Assembly (NCBI GenBank): GCA_905221605.1
Contig: CAJNDS010002302.1
Span: 498,022 to 560,021, forward strand
Length of the DNA: 62,000 nucleotides
Direction: 5' to 3'
Source of the DNA: Symbiodinium natans
Lineage: Eukaryota > Sar > Dinophyceae > Suessiales > Symbiodiniaceae
Shown here: positions 31,597 to 42,469 of the stretch, piece after piece
How the letters are laid out: every line of letters starts with the position of its first letter
Numbering within the stretch: the first letter of the stretch is position 1
Notes under the pieces: model-generated
Seen by the model: the letters and a program-made list of their open reading frames with translations, nothing else
What the model was told of the DNA's origin: nothing
Databases searched by the model: none
Position numbers and translations under genes: made by a program

Positions 31597-34500
31597 AGGA
31601 TGGTTCGTTGAAGATTGCTCGGTCAGCCCGAATCAGGATGTTGGTGCCCATGACCTTTGAGTTGTCAGCCTTGCGTGGTATTTGTCGTATGTTGCCCGAG
31701 CGTGCTGGTGACGTTGTGCGTGGCTTGCCAGCGGTTGACCAAGGGAACATGCGTGATCTTCCAATCCCAAACACCGAGACTCGCGGACCGCCAGCATCGT
31801 GGGTCGAGGAAAATGGCAGGACCCCGAGGTGTCGAGCGTGTCGATTGAGGGGTGTTCCGGCGGACAAGGCGTGGCACACTCAGAAGTGTCGTGACAGATA
31901 CGCTGCGTACGTGAAGAGCTCTTTTGATCCGAATCAGTTTGTGCTTGATGATGCCCAGCATGAGTTGGAGATCGAAGGAGTTGAGCTTGATCTTGGTTCG
32001 CGTGCTTTTGGTGAGCTTGACGTCGGGTTGGAGTTGCCTGATGATGTGCAGGATTCTGAACCGACTGAAGATGAGGGAGAGCGAGGCCTCGGTGAGTCCT
32101 TCTTGCGTGAAGGGGTGCTTGAGGGTGAACTTCGTCCCGGAGACTCTGTTGGAGTTGAACCTGCAGCTTCAGAAGAGGCTGACTTCATGGAAGTTGAGCC
32201 AGAAAGCCTGGATCGGGTGCCAGAACCAGAGTCCGATGCCATGGTCAACAACGTCTTGTTCCGTGAGTCGTTGGGTTTCGCCGCTGTTGCAAATCCCAGT
32301 ACCGGAGGACAGACAGTGAAGCTTGGTGGTGAGACTCTTGTGGTTGAAATGCCCTCGTCTTCCAAGGATGATGTCACCGGACATGCATTGGACCTTGGTC
32401 TGACCTACGAAGGCATGTTGCGTGAGTTGAGTGCGCTTGAATCCCTTGCAGCCGGTGATGTGATTTGGCATGTGGATCCGAAGCGGAAAGTGATATCCAC
32501 AAGATGGGTGTCAAATGCGAAGCTGGAGCGGATTGACGGCCAAGAAAGACCACTGGTCCGTTGTCGGGTTGTTGCGCGTGATTTCGCCCAGGGAGCAACG
32601 GCTGCTCAGCTTGGCATTTCTGCGGCGACCAGCTCAGCCGAGGCATTGAGGACCTTCCTCTTTTATGCCGGCTCGAAGAGGCAGAACGTCGTAGGCCTCG
32701 ACGTCAGTACGGCGTTCTTGTTCGCAGAGTTAGAAGAAGAAGACGGCACGGTAGTGGTGCGGCTCCCTGCTGGAGTTACCGGTCCCAATGGAAGGCCTGG
32801 GTTCATGCGACTTCGCAAGGCTCTTTATGGTTTGAGAGCCGCGGCCCAGACCTGGGCTCGTCACCTCGCAAAGCTCCTCAAGCGCCTCTGCGACCTCACT
32901 CCATGTGAAACGGAGCCATGCCTCTTCTCAGGTGTGGTTCTCGATGGACAGAGGGTGGCAGTGTTGTGCTACGTAGACGATCTCCTCATCAGCGGCGACA
33001 GCGACGAGGCCATATACTACGTGGTGGAGAAGCTTAAAAGCGCGGTGAAGATCAAGGTGACCGCTGATTTGGATCGTGATCAGCAAATCACGTTTCTTGG
33101 TCGTCAGATCACCAGGAAGAAGGGCGAGGACTCTTTGGTGATTGGCATGGCAGGCGAGTACTACCAGGAGATCTATGAGGGTTTTGGACTTGGGAAGAGT
33201 CCGAAGTCTTGCCCGACGCCGCCGAATCTTCGAGAACTTTACGACAGAGAAGAGGAAGTCTTGGAGCGGGAGTTGAGCTCAGAAGCTGCTGCTCGATATC
33301 GCTCTACGTTGGGACGCCTTTCATGGTTGGCCATGACGCGTGTGGATCTAGCATATTATGTTTCCATGCTAGCTCGAGGCCAGGCCAGTCCACGTGAGAA
33401 GCATGAACGTGCGATGCGGATGGTATTACGGTATCTCCGGCATGTTCAGGATTTTCGACAAATCGTCCATCCAGTTGATGAACGGAGCCTTCGGTTGGAT
33501 TGCTACGTGGATGCGTCATGGGGCAGTGAGAGGAGCGTTGATCGCAAGAGTGTGAGTGGTGGTTGCATCATGCTTGGTGGTTTCTGCTTGAAAGCGTGGT
33601 CACGGCTTCAACAAGCTGTCGCTCTCAGCTCAGCAGAGTCGGAGTTGTACGGATTGGTTGAGGGAGCGAAGGAATCACTTTCAATCCGAAGGGCAATTTC
33701 CCACGTGTTTGGATGGGAGGAGTTGTGCGCACCGCACCTCTTTTGCGACTCCGAGGCCGCCATCGCCATCAGTCGGGCTGACGGCTTGAGGCGTGTCAGA
33801 CATATAGATCTGAGAGCATGCTTTATACAAGATCAGCTCCGACAGCGACTTCTCTTCATCTTCGGAGTGCGAGGAGCCTCCAACGTCGCAGACCTCTTCA
33901 CAAAATCGTTAGATGCCCGGACTACGTTGAAACACATGTTGAGCCTTGGTTTGTCCGAAGTCACTGTTGCAGCTTGCGTTGGTGAGTTGGCGTGTTTCGT
34001 TGGCTTGCTTGGTGCTGCTGTGGCTGGCAAGGATCATGTATCTCTTGCAGATCGGTATCGTTTGATGGAGTTTGCCAAGTGGTTGGTGGTTGAGTTCTGT
34101 GCGCCTCCCATGTCGAGCATGTTGGCTGCTTCGCGAGCGTGCTCCTGGGTTGGTGTGTTGACTGTCAGTGAGGCAGATGACGGCGGAGACCCGGCCACTA
34201 CAGCGCAGCTTCAACAGATCTGCACTCTCCACATTCGCAGGGGGGGTTTCGTCTACTTGTGGGCCAGTACTCCGTGCACCGGTGGTTGTCTGTACCAGCA
34301 TCTACATGCACGTGATCCCGCCTACAGACGCGGTCGCTTGGCACGGCACTGGTCGCTACACAGGAAGCTGTGGAAGGCTTTTATGTCGCTGTGTGACTAC
34401 GTCCATGCTTGGTCGATCGAGTGGCCCCGAGCCTGTGCTTACTGGTCATGGAACCAGACTATCCGTTTTCTGCAGTCGCGACCGTACATGTTGCACGATG

Positions 34501-34721
34501 TGTTGGTTGACGGTTGCTCGCTTGGCATGCGTGGTCGAGATGGCGAGTTGATCTACAAACGTTGGCGTGTCATCACGACGATGGAGTCGGTTGCTCGCAG
34601 CTTGTCGGTCTTTCGATGTCCAGGTGTTGGTCATCCACATTCCGCCAACTTCGATCTCAAGAATACCCAGCACTACCCGGAGAAGTTGACGAACGCTTTC
34701 TTGCACGCGTTAAACGCATGA
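31563..34721 (+). pseudogene. Copia element E1: RT, RNase H and methyltransferase-like tail
   Basis: Continues E1 pol in frame 3 (GGSHLVQFRLKDGSLKIARS). The Copia RT has the active site CYVDDLLI near residue 463 of the ORF that begins at 31,581. RNase H has CYVDASW, SSAESELYG and CDSEAAI, ending near VADLFTKSLDA. About 260 residues follow that are not part of a standard Copia: STPCTGGCLY, SIEWPRACAYW, VDGCSLGMR and a KRWRVITT stretch. The PC and EWP motifs suggest a small methyltransferase-like domain of the kind seen in dinoflagellate retroelements; this is inference. The ORF itself is uninterrupted to TGA at 34,721. The 5' junction needs a -1 shift, so E1 is probably inactive. Confidence 0.85.
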
Positions 34722-34795
34722 CACCGCGAGATTTGCTCAAAGTTTTTCCTCTTTTACTTTGCCTTAGGTACGGTGTATAGAGCATAGGACGTGCC

Positions 34796-35233
34796 ATGGC
34801 TGATATGGTTGAGGTTGAGAACGCTGTGAGGCGCACTTGGGTTCGAGAGCTCTGGATGCGATGGGTTCCTCAGCAACAGGTGGAAGTCAGTTTGATCGCC
34901 TTCCTTGCGATGTTTTCCTTGGCGATGCTTGGCAGCTTCCTCGCTGGAATCTTTGTGCAGCAATACCGACAGCGTCACAGCCATATTCTATCTTTGAGTG
35001 AGCTTCTTACCTTTCTTCCGGTGGAACAAAGTCGGAGAGCAATTATCACTACGCGGCATGGATACGCTTTTCATGTTCGCAGCGATTGCCCCGCCCTGCG
35101 CAATACCCACCCAGCCAATCTGCAGCGTCGAGTTGCTTGTGAGCTTTGTCTGCAATACTTGCGCGTGGACCAGCCGACACCCACCGTGTCGAGGGGGGGT
35201 GTAGAAGTTCGAGAACTGTGCGTCATCCTGTGA
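34796..35233 (+). CDS. E1 membrane protein with HCCC motif
   Basis: A 145-residue ORF 75 bp after E1 pol, starting ATG in context GTGCCATGG. Residues 32-54 form one membrane helix (LIAFLAMFSLAMLGSFLAGI). The C-terminal part has H93, C98, C115 and C118 (HVRSDC...ACELC), spacing H-x4-C-x16-C-x2-C, which could bind zinc. The same helix-then-motif layout, with identical spacing, occurs near the N-terminus of the E4 polyprotein. Its 3' end runs across a polypurine tract at 35,191. The function is unknown; an envelope-like or membrane-anchoring role is speculation. Confidence 0.7.
   Translation: MADMVEVENAVRRTWVRELWMRWVPQQQVEVSLIAFLAMFSLAMLGSFLAGIFVQQYRQRHSHILSLSELLTFLPVEQSRRAIITTRHGYAFHVRSDCPALRNTHPANLQRRVACELCLQYLRVDQPTPTVSRGGVEVRELCVIL
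35191..35201 (+). other. Candidate polypurine tract and 3' LTR start of E1
   Basis: GAGGGGGGG followed by TG is what plus-strand priming and a 3' LTR start would look like. No matching 5' LTR copy was found upstream of E1, so the assignment is tentative. Confidence 0.4.
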
Positions 35234-36527
35234 GGGTGCGACACGGTGAGTTTTGCAGTTTGCAGTTTTGTGTGCATAGCTTGGAGTCTGCTCAGCTTTT
35301 GAAGTTTTCCCAGTAGCCTGAGTACGATTAGCGGTGCAAGAACGTTTTGCCTCGTAGGGAACCACTCTCGTCGAGTTTCGTGACTTGAGGGTAGTTTTGG
35401 AGGTCTTTTAAGCCGAGCTGGCAAGTTGGAGAGCTGTGATACGTTTTTCCACTTTGGCTCAAGTGACGAGCACTGGTGTGAGTGCTGCAAGCCAAAACAG
35501 AAGTGTTGTCCGAGTGTCTGAGCTTGCTTGCTTGGTTTGGACTTGTGTGAGTTGGCTTGGTTGTATCCTTGGTGTCTTGCTTGGCATCTTGGGTTTTTAA
35601 CGGGATAGATGTCCGCGCACAAAGTCTCATCAGACGGCCAGAGGGGAGGCCAAGCCTTCACTGCGTGAGTAGCTACAGCTACCGCTTCCACCGTGAGCGT
35701 CATCAGCACGTTGCCAAACCCTTAAAAGCACAGAGTTTAAAGTGACGACCGAAGACCCCCAGTCAAGACATCGCACACAAGGCCACACAGCTTTTGCGTT
35801 GGCCTGCGCATCAGTCTGCATCAGGGCCCTCCAAACCCTACCCACGAGGTACGTCGGTAAGGAGATGGGAGGGCTCACATCACGTTTGCGTGCCGAAGCG
35901 CAGGCTCTCCATGGTAAAACTGCTTTGATCCAATCAGAGCCATCAGGTTACAGCCAAGCAAGCGACGAAACAGCTGTGCCGCCACAGGCCAAGCACAGAC
36001 GAGGATGACCCTCTTGAAGGCCAGGTTAGTGCACAGGTGCTCAATGGCTTCCTGCCATGGCAGTGGGTGTATATTCTCCACATAGAAGTGCCCACAGTCT
36101 GGAAGAAAGCACCGCAGTATTGGTCTTTCCAGAGTCGGCACTCAGCCGAGATATTACAGAAGGGCGGGTCACATTGCCGTGACAGCACGTGAATCACGTG
36201 TCGTCTCGTCCAGCGATGAGCAGCGGGGCAACCAGGGTTGGCGGTTGTTGGGTCTCAAGGCCGAAGGGTTCACGTAAGGCCATAGCACAGAAATGGAGCA
36301 ACCGACCCGGCTGACGGAGGCAGAGAAGAGGAAGACTGGGCAGTCTTACCTTGGACATAACACGATGAACAATCAAGGCAAGACCACCAGAGTACTCCAT
36401 GGAGGTCAGCCAGTGGAGCAGCCCGAGCAAGAGGCTCTCCGCTCCATTAGGCTCACCGCAGCGCCCACCCAGAAGGGTGTCCCCGTTCCGACAAGTTGCA
36501 TCAACCAGCCAGAAGGAAGGTCAATGC
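35234..36527. other. Non-coding, possible E1 LTR remnant
   Basis: Gene-sized stretch with no coding domain I recognise. The first few hundred bases may be E1's 3' LTR. All frames are short or shadow-like. Confidence 0.5.
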
Positions 36528-36787
36528 GCTTGTAGGTATCAAAAACAAAACTGCATTGTGAGCATCGAATGTATACGAGACATCAGAATCTATAAAACAA
36601 AGGAGTAATCAAAACAGCTTCCCTCACAAATTCCGCGCACTGCTTTGTTTTACTGCTAGGCGATGGGACGTCTGCCCAAACCGGGACGGTTGCAGTGAGA
36701 ACACAGAACAGGACTGATGCACACAACTGCATCAAAGGTCACACCATCGCACACGACTGCAATGAGTGCCCGAGTGACTGACTTCCC
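36528..36787. repeat. E2 direct repeat, distal copy
   Basis: 260 bp starting GCTTGTAGGTATC and ending GACTGACTTCCC, identical by eye to 37,070-37,329. No target duplication flanks the pair, and the pair sits just 3' of E2 pol. This fits the split direct repeats of tyrosine-recombinase elements better than an LTR pair. Confidence 0.85.
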
Positions 36788-37069
36788 CCCCGAGACAAAC
36801 CTCTTTGGGTGGGTGGGTGGGAACAAAGAAATCTTGATGGCCAAGAACAATGGCCAGCTTCCTTGACTTGAGGTGGAGCGAGCGACGCATCACATGCTTT
36901 GTCTGAAACTCACAAAACAACCAGACTCTGGCAATGTGACAATCAAAGACAAGCAAGAAAATCAGCTCCCGAAAATGCCAACAATGCAGACGTGTTGTTT
37001 ATGCAAAACTCATAAACACACTTTTTGTTTTTTGAGACCTACAAAACCCTATCTGCAAGCAGAGAGGTA

Positions 37070-37329
37070 GCTTGTAGGTATCAAAAACAAAACTGCATTG
37101 TGAGCATCGAATGTATACGAGACATCAGAATCTATAAAACAAAGGAGTAATCAAAACAGCTTCCCTCACAAATTCCGCGCACTGCTTTGTTTTACTGCTA
37201 GGCGATGGGACGTCTGCCCAAACCGGGACGGTTGCAGTGAGAACACAGAACAGGACTGATGCACACAACTGCATCAAAGGTCACACCATCGCACACGACT
37301 GCAATGAGTGCCCGAGTGACTGACTTCCC
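37070..37329. repeat. E2 direct repeat, proximal copy
   Basis: Ends 9 bp from the stop of E2 pol (37,339 on the minus strand). A 282-bp spacer separates it from the distal copy. Confidence 0.85.
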
Positions 37330-37338
37330 ACCGCAACG

Positions 37339-38027
37339 TCATCGGGCCGATTTGAGCAAGTCCTTGACGAGGGATAGCAGATCACAATGGACCCTGTGAA
37401 CGCCTTCGAGCTCTGTGAAGTCTCCCCTGGAGGGGGCATCTGAAATGTTGGCTTCCGAACTCACACGCTCGAACCAGAGAGAGGATACGCATGCCTCTTC
37501 GCACGACACGAGCGCATCAAGCAAAGGTTCGAGGCAATCGCACGAGCTCTTACAGGAAATGAAGGATCCAAGTGCACCATCGTTATCAAGGAAAGCCAAC
37601 ACTTCTCTGCCCTGAATATCGTTCTTGAAAAGCTGCAAGGCAGCAATCAAGGCCAATGCCTCAAGGACATAGATGGGATTTTGGGCCGTGTCGACTCCCA
37701 ACAAGCGCAACACATCACCTGTGCACTCAACCCCATAACATGCCTTGATACAAGCCGTTGAGTCAACTAGCACCCCCCTAAACCCGAGTAACCACCCGGC
37801 TCAAAGCATGCGTCGGTGTACAAGAAAACTGTGTCATCGAGCACAGCGCGCACGGTTCTTGGCGGGCCATTAACCACACGGTCCCTGATGAATCGCAGTG
37901 AATCAGCCATCTGCGGATCGATCCTTCCGGGACGGTCGGACTTAATGCGCGACCCAACAACCTTCAGGTGCTTGTAACAACCCCTCCCGAAGATCTGGCC
38001 TTCAGCGAAAACAAGTCGCCCCCTGAG
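37339..38027 (-). pseudogene. E2 pol: RT thumb and RNase H
   Basis: Minus-strand block beginning LRGRLVFAEGQIFGRG. RNase H follows, with TDACFEPGGYSGLGG, YVLEALALIAAL and FLDNDGA, ending in a VSSEANISDAPSR tail. Frame changes at a G6 run (37,771-37,776); one extra G restores GLGGVLVDS. The block is joined on the right to an inverted RT segment, so it is no longer continuous with the rest of pol. DIRS-type RNase H by comparison with the intact E3 pol. Confidence 0.8.
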
Positions 38028-39232
38028 AGCGCGCTGCAAGCTTGTGTCGTCCCCTTGTGCGTCAAGGAAGCCATTGACAAGGAGGCGAGGTGCTCGGCCC
38101 ATAGTTTGGCCCAGGACAGGACAGCGGTACTTCGCAAGTGGACGCTGCGCGCCCAGGAGCTCTTGGATAGTGAAAGGCTGCTGCATGAGAGCATGCCGGA
38201 GCACGTCTCGGTTGTTCTTCATGGCAAGCGGTTGCTTCTCCTCAAAGAGATGCTACAAGACGCCGGTTACTGTGACGTTGGCATTGTTGACCAGATTGCC
38301 AGCGGCTTCGATCTCATGGGGCACATTCCAGAGGCGGGTGTGTTCAGGTCCAAAACCGTTCCTGCCACCCTCACACCCAACGAGGTCCGCCGAACTGCAA
38401 AGCACACTAGGCAGGGCATTCTCCTAGGGGCAGCTGAGGGCCTGCGCGATGAGCATGCCTCGCGCCTATATGAGATAACGCTCGAGGAAAGGGACAAGGG
38501 TTGGTTGCAGGGCCCAGTGGACCCATCTACACTTGACGATCGCGCTTCGGTGTCCAGGAGATTTGCCGTTTTCCAGTCGGGGAAGGTCAGGCCGATTGAC
38601 GACCTGAGTGAGTCGCTTATCAACTCGACTACGTCTCGAACGGAGGCAGTGACACCACATGGGCTTGACACCATCTGCAGGTCACTTACTTGGAGGTTCC
38701 AACACCGGGCGACGGTCCCTGTGCCTAACAACCCCGTGCTTAAGTCCAAAGACCTGAGGAAGGCCTTCAAGCAGCTGGCCTTGTCCTCTGAAGGGGTTCT
38801 TGATGGGTACTTGTGTGTTGGCAATCCTGCCACAGGTAAGGTTGAGGTGTTTAGCTCTTCAGTCCTCCCTTTTGGAGGGTCTGCATCTGTCACAGGCTTT
38901 TGCAGGACCTCGCATGCGTTATGGTACGCAGGCACGGTCCTGCTGTGGCTACATTGGTCCGTGTACTTCGATGATTATCTGGTTACTTGTGAGGCAAGCG
39001 TGTCTAAGCACTGTGACCTCGTCTTGTCATCGTTCTTCGCTTTGCTTGGCTGGGGCATTTCCGAGGAAAAGGAGGCAGAGTTTGCGACTGCTGCAAAGGT
39101 CCTTGGGGTTGTAATAGATGTGGGGTCATGCATGTTGGTTAGGGTCAGCAACACCGATGAGCGGAAGGCTGAGCTCACTGACACCATAACAGCGCTCCTT
39201 GACAAGGGTACCTTCAGCATCAAGGAACTGAC
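38028..39232 (+). pseudogene. E2 pol: inverted RT block
   Basis: Plus-strand DIRS-type RT on an otherwise minus-strand element. It shows ALQACVVPLCVKEA, GKVRPIDDLSES, LKSKDLRKAFKQLAL, VLPFGGSASVTGF and the YFDD active site (VYFDDYLV), ending TFSIKELT. E3 pol has the same order uninterrupted: EFIGKAA, then this block, then LRGRL. In E2 those flanking segments are on the minus strand on both sides (EFVGEAAAREH ends at about 39,234; LRGRL starts at 38,027). The simplest reading is a precise inversion of about 1.2 kb. Confidence 0.8.
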
Positions 39233-39233
39233 G

Positions 39234-41096
39234 GTGCTCCCTGGCAGCAGCCTCTCCAACGAACTCCTTAGGGGACCACGGTAGGCCATACACTGCAGAG
39301 GCAGAAGACACAGGTTCAGCTCCAACAGGGTTGCTCCAATGGGAAGGGGGCTGAAAGCCCATTCCACACAAGGTATCAAGATGAGACTTGTCAAAGTGCG
39401 AGTCCTTACACGTATACAAGACAACAGCCCACCTGTCGCCCTGCCACTCCTCAGTTGCATGCAGTACAGACCTTGCGTTAAAGGTGGCAAACCTGGCATG
39501 GTTGTCAACATAGAACCCACGATGTTCCACTCCTGTCGCGTCGCTGAGGAGGTCGTCACCGCCGCCACCTGCGAGGAAAAGGCGGCCAGCAGTAAAACTT
39601 CCCAGCGTCATCGAGTGGTTCAAGGAGCCTTCACCATTGGAGACATCCCTGTGTGGCAACGCAAGCTCGTTATGCGACACGGCAATCGAGGTCCAAGTGG
39701 CATGCGGCAACAAGGCCTTCGCAAAAGAGTTGATGACACCAACAGCTTTCTCTCGACCTTTAGTGTACGCTGTGAGGCCCGACCTTGAACCATGGTTGTA
39801 TGCCCCAAAAACAAAGTACCTAGACCCCTTTGTACCACTCCCCGAACCCTTGAGGACCCCTGGACGACGGGAGGAGAGGTCCTCGGAGCAAGCCTCGCCC
39901 AGGACCTTCAGCAGGGCCCGGGCTTGATCATCAGACAGGCTGGCAGACATAGGGAACGGAGGGGCCGACTGAGCTTCAAGTCCAGCACGATCGAGTTCGC
40001 TCTGACCGACATCCCCCAAAGGCAAAGTCAGAGCAAGACGGCGAGAACCTTTCGGAAGCAGAGCCACTGACGGCGACGTTTTTACCTGGGGCGGCAGCGA
40101 GACCGCCTCGGGCAACTTGGCGGGCAAGGCAAGGGTAGAGGCGGGACCCACTAGGGTAACCACAAGCTTAAACTCGGGAACTAGGGGAGGCAGGCGCTTG
40201 GAGCGCGGTTGGCGCTGAGCGGCCGCCGCCTGGGCAGCAGCAGACACAGGGTGCACGTCGAGACCCTGGAGGTCGCGAGGTCGGGGCTGTGCACCGTGAT
40301 GCAGGAGCTCAGCGGAGAGACACTCAGACCAAGCCCTGCAAAGCTGAGGAGGGTAAGCAGAGTTCGAAGTGGACGCCCAAACCCCAGTGACAGGGTCCCG
40401 CCCCCAAGGAGCATGAACATGGTCTTTGGAGCACAACTTGCCTAAGCCTTGCAAGTGAGTGCCAAGGTGTTGCAGCTGCGTGTACGTGTCACGACCGCTG
40501 CCAAACATACAATGATGCCAGAAGGTGCAGACAAGATCGGGCAATGCACGAACAGGAGCCCACTGTGAGGTTTGCCACAGATAGGATCGCCCAGGGTTCT
40601 CAGCAGATGGCAAAATGCCAGCATGAAAGCAAAATTGGAACAGCCAAGCTGAATACGCATACAAATCGTTTGCTGCATCCACAAGGGACTGCGACGCAGC
40701 AGGCAAAGACGGAAAGCCATCTCGAAAAAGGTCTGAACGCAATTGTGGAGGGTCGGGACCAGTACGCCGACGACGATCCCTGGCGCGGGATGCCGTGTTG
40801 TACGGGGGGGCCAGATGGACTGCAACAACGGAATCCAGGCGCAAGGTAGCCTCGAGGGCATCTCTGCCAGCAGGATCGGATAAATCAAGCCGCAGGAGCG
40901 GACCAAGCACAGCTTTCCGCACATGCAAGTCAACCCCGAAACTATCACCCAACCCAATCCTACGAACCGCAGCAGTCAACGCAGCTGTCCCGGCGAAAAT
41001 TTCGACAAAAACTAGTGAAGATAGGGGCCGGCCCCGCACTCTAGCCCGAAGCCGAGCGGCAAAGGTCGTCAAGGCAAGCCCAACGGGCTGCGGCAC
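39234..41096 (-). pseudogene. E2 pol N-part: methyltransferase-like plus 2OG-Fe(II) dioxygenase
   Basis: Residues about 28-130: Rossmann-type methyltransferase-like domain (VFVEIFAGTAALTAAVRRIG, then VHLAPPYNTASRARD, where cytosine-5 methyltransferase relatives usually have PPC). A QPRSKRLPPLVPEFK linker is shared with E3. Residues about 425-560: 2-oxoglutarate/Fe(II) oxygenase fold, with HxD in ALPHRDVSNG (about 482), distal His in SVLHATEEW (about 544) and an Arg in GDRWAVVLYT. GLPWSPKEFVGEAA then leads to where RT should begin. The domain set suggests a DIRS-like pol that acquired DNA-modifying modules. The frame is open from the UGA at 41,097, so this block could still fold. The domain assignments come from motifs only. 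Confidence 0.75.
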
Positions 41097-41099
41097 TCA
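41092..41099 (-). promoter_or_regulatory. UGA between E2 gag and pol, same frame
   Basis: CGG TGA GTG CCG: gag ends and pol continues in the same frame with nothing between. It could be a UGA readthrough site. GGTGAGTG also resembles a splice donor, an alternative explanation. Confidence 0.55.
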
Positions 41100-41685
41100 C
41101 CGGCCCGGGTGCTGACACAAGGAGTGCTTCTGATAGCACCCGGGCATCACGCACACGTGGAGACCACGGGGACAATCGTCGCCATTGGGGCAACCCTTTG
41201 CCAAGTTAAAAGCCCAACAGATGCGCCGGCCCTCAGGCGTTTTGCTATGCATACCCTGAAGAGCAGCAGGGGCCTTGGTGTAAGACTGGGACTGGGAATC
41301 CTTGGGCAGGCAACGGTGGGGGGGGGGCAGAGCCCCCTCCTGCGGCACGTGGCGGTGCACTACCCGCACGTTTCCTTTTGCGCCTGGTGGAAGGGCCAGG
41401 AGCCCCGAGTGAGGAGGCAACTGGCTCAGCTGACGTACCTCGCGCTGGACGCGAGACGCCACCAGAGGACCCCGGCATAGGCAGGAGGTGGAACATAACC
41501 TGGTGCTGTGCCTGCAAACGCTGAAAGGCCTCGTCCATGGGCAACAGGCCCGCAGAGTCCTTGCGCAGCGTGGACAAGGTCGCGGCCATGTACTGAAAGG
41601 CAGCCCTGTCGGCACGCAGGAGCTGCTCATGAGTAGCAGCCCGACAGCCTGGGGGCGGGTGCATTTGCAGCTGGTTCAGCAACGT
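41097..41685 (-). pseudogene. E2 gag, interrupted
   Basis: Reads LLNQLQMHPPPGCRAATHEQ from the E4 insertion point, then a basic Pro-rich region. After a frame change at a run of nine C (about 41,318-41,327) it has a Cys/His-rich end: CWAFNLAKGCPNGDDC, RGLHVC and a further C...H...C. E3 gag ends with the same pattern. The 5' part is on the far side of E4 at 52,607. Probable nucleic-acid-binding gag protein of the DIRS-like element. Confidence 0.75.
41681..41685. other. Target-site duplication, left (AACGT)
   Basis: AACGT directly flanks the E4 left LTR and is repeated at 52,602-52,606. The 5-bp length is typical of Copia integrase. Confidence 0.95.
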
Positions 41686-41885
41686 TGTTGAAAAACGTGG
41701 TAAACATCATGGCTCACTTTTCCTACCACGCTCTAAAGGCAAAACAACTTTTCTCGCTTTCGACTCTTGAGCCTAAGCCTCCGGTGTCAAACTCGTTCTG
41801 CTCAGACTCAACATGCCTTAGGGCATTTGGTGTCTTTCCTACTGCACCCATTCACTGTACCTGGATACATGCTGTACACTTAACA
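41686..41885 (-). repeat. E4 3' LTR
   Basis: 200 bp; in element orientation it runs TGTTAAGTG...TTTTTCAACA. By eye it is identical to the other LTR at 52,402-52,601. Confidence 0.97.
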
Positions 41886-41894
41886 CCCCGCCTC
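41886..41894 (-). other. E4 polypurine tract
   Basis: GAGGCGGGG in element orientation, directly before the 3' LTR. Expected primer site for plus-strand synthesis. Confidence 0.75.
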
Positions 41895-42469
41895 GGAACA
41901 GATCGAAGGCTTTAGGGCGTTCTCTTTCCTGCAGTGATTCTCACTGCTGTGCCAAAAGACGAAGAGCTGTTTCGGACTTCAAGTGTACTGAACTGGGGAC
42001 ATTCGTCTCCTCTAGTCCAAGGTCTTTTACCCAGTTCTTTCTGCTTTGTTTCTTGAAACATGCATAAACTCCTAACCTCGAATTTCTAGTTACACGGGCT
42101 TGTCTTAGAGTCCTCATCTTGTGAGTCTCAGCCCTGTGGCCAGCCTATGGCTCTTGTGTGGTCTTCTCTTTTACCTAACCATCTTCTTTCTTCAACTGTT
42201 CTTGCCTCTACCTGGCTGCACCTTACACTCCTAGTCCTGCTTCGTGAAACTCTTCGTGAAACTACTTTCTTCTTGGTGAAACTCGTGTGAATATCACAAG
42301 GCGTATTGGGGTCCTTGCTTATTCAAAAACATTCGTTGTACCTACTTTGTACTTCGTGCAATGTTCGGGGTGCTCGAACTTCTATGTACACAGCTTCAGA
42401 AAATCTATACATGCTTCACGCTGCGTTCAGTCGTCACCCTTCTCGATGCTTCTTGCTGGCTTCTTCTTC
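41895..42469 (-). other. E4 3' untranslated region
   Basis: About 575 bp between the ORF stop and the polypurine tract. No coding frame or structure stands out. Confidence 0.7.

Noticed and set aside
36528-37329. A small LTR retroelement (TRIM)
   Set aside because: No TG...CA ends, primer site or target duplication; position after E2 pol fits split repeats better.
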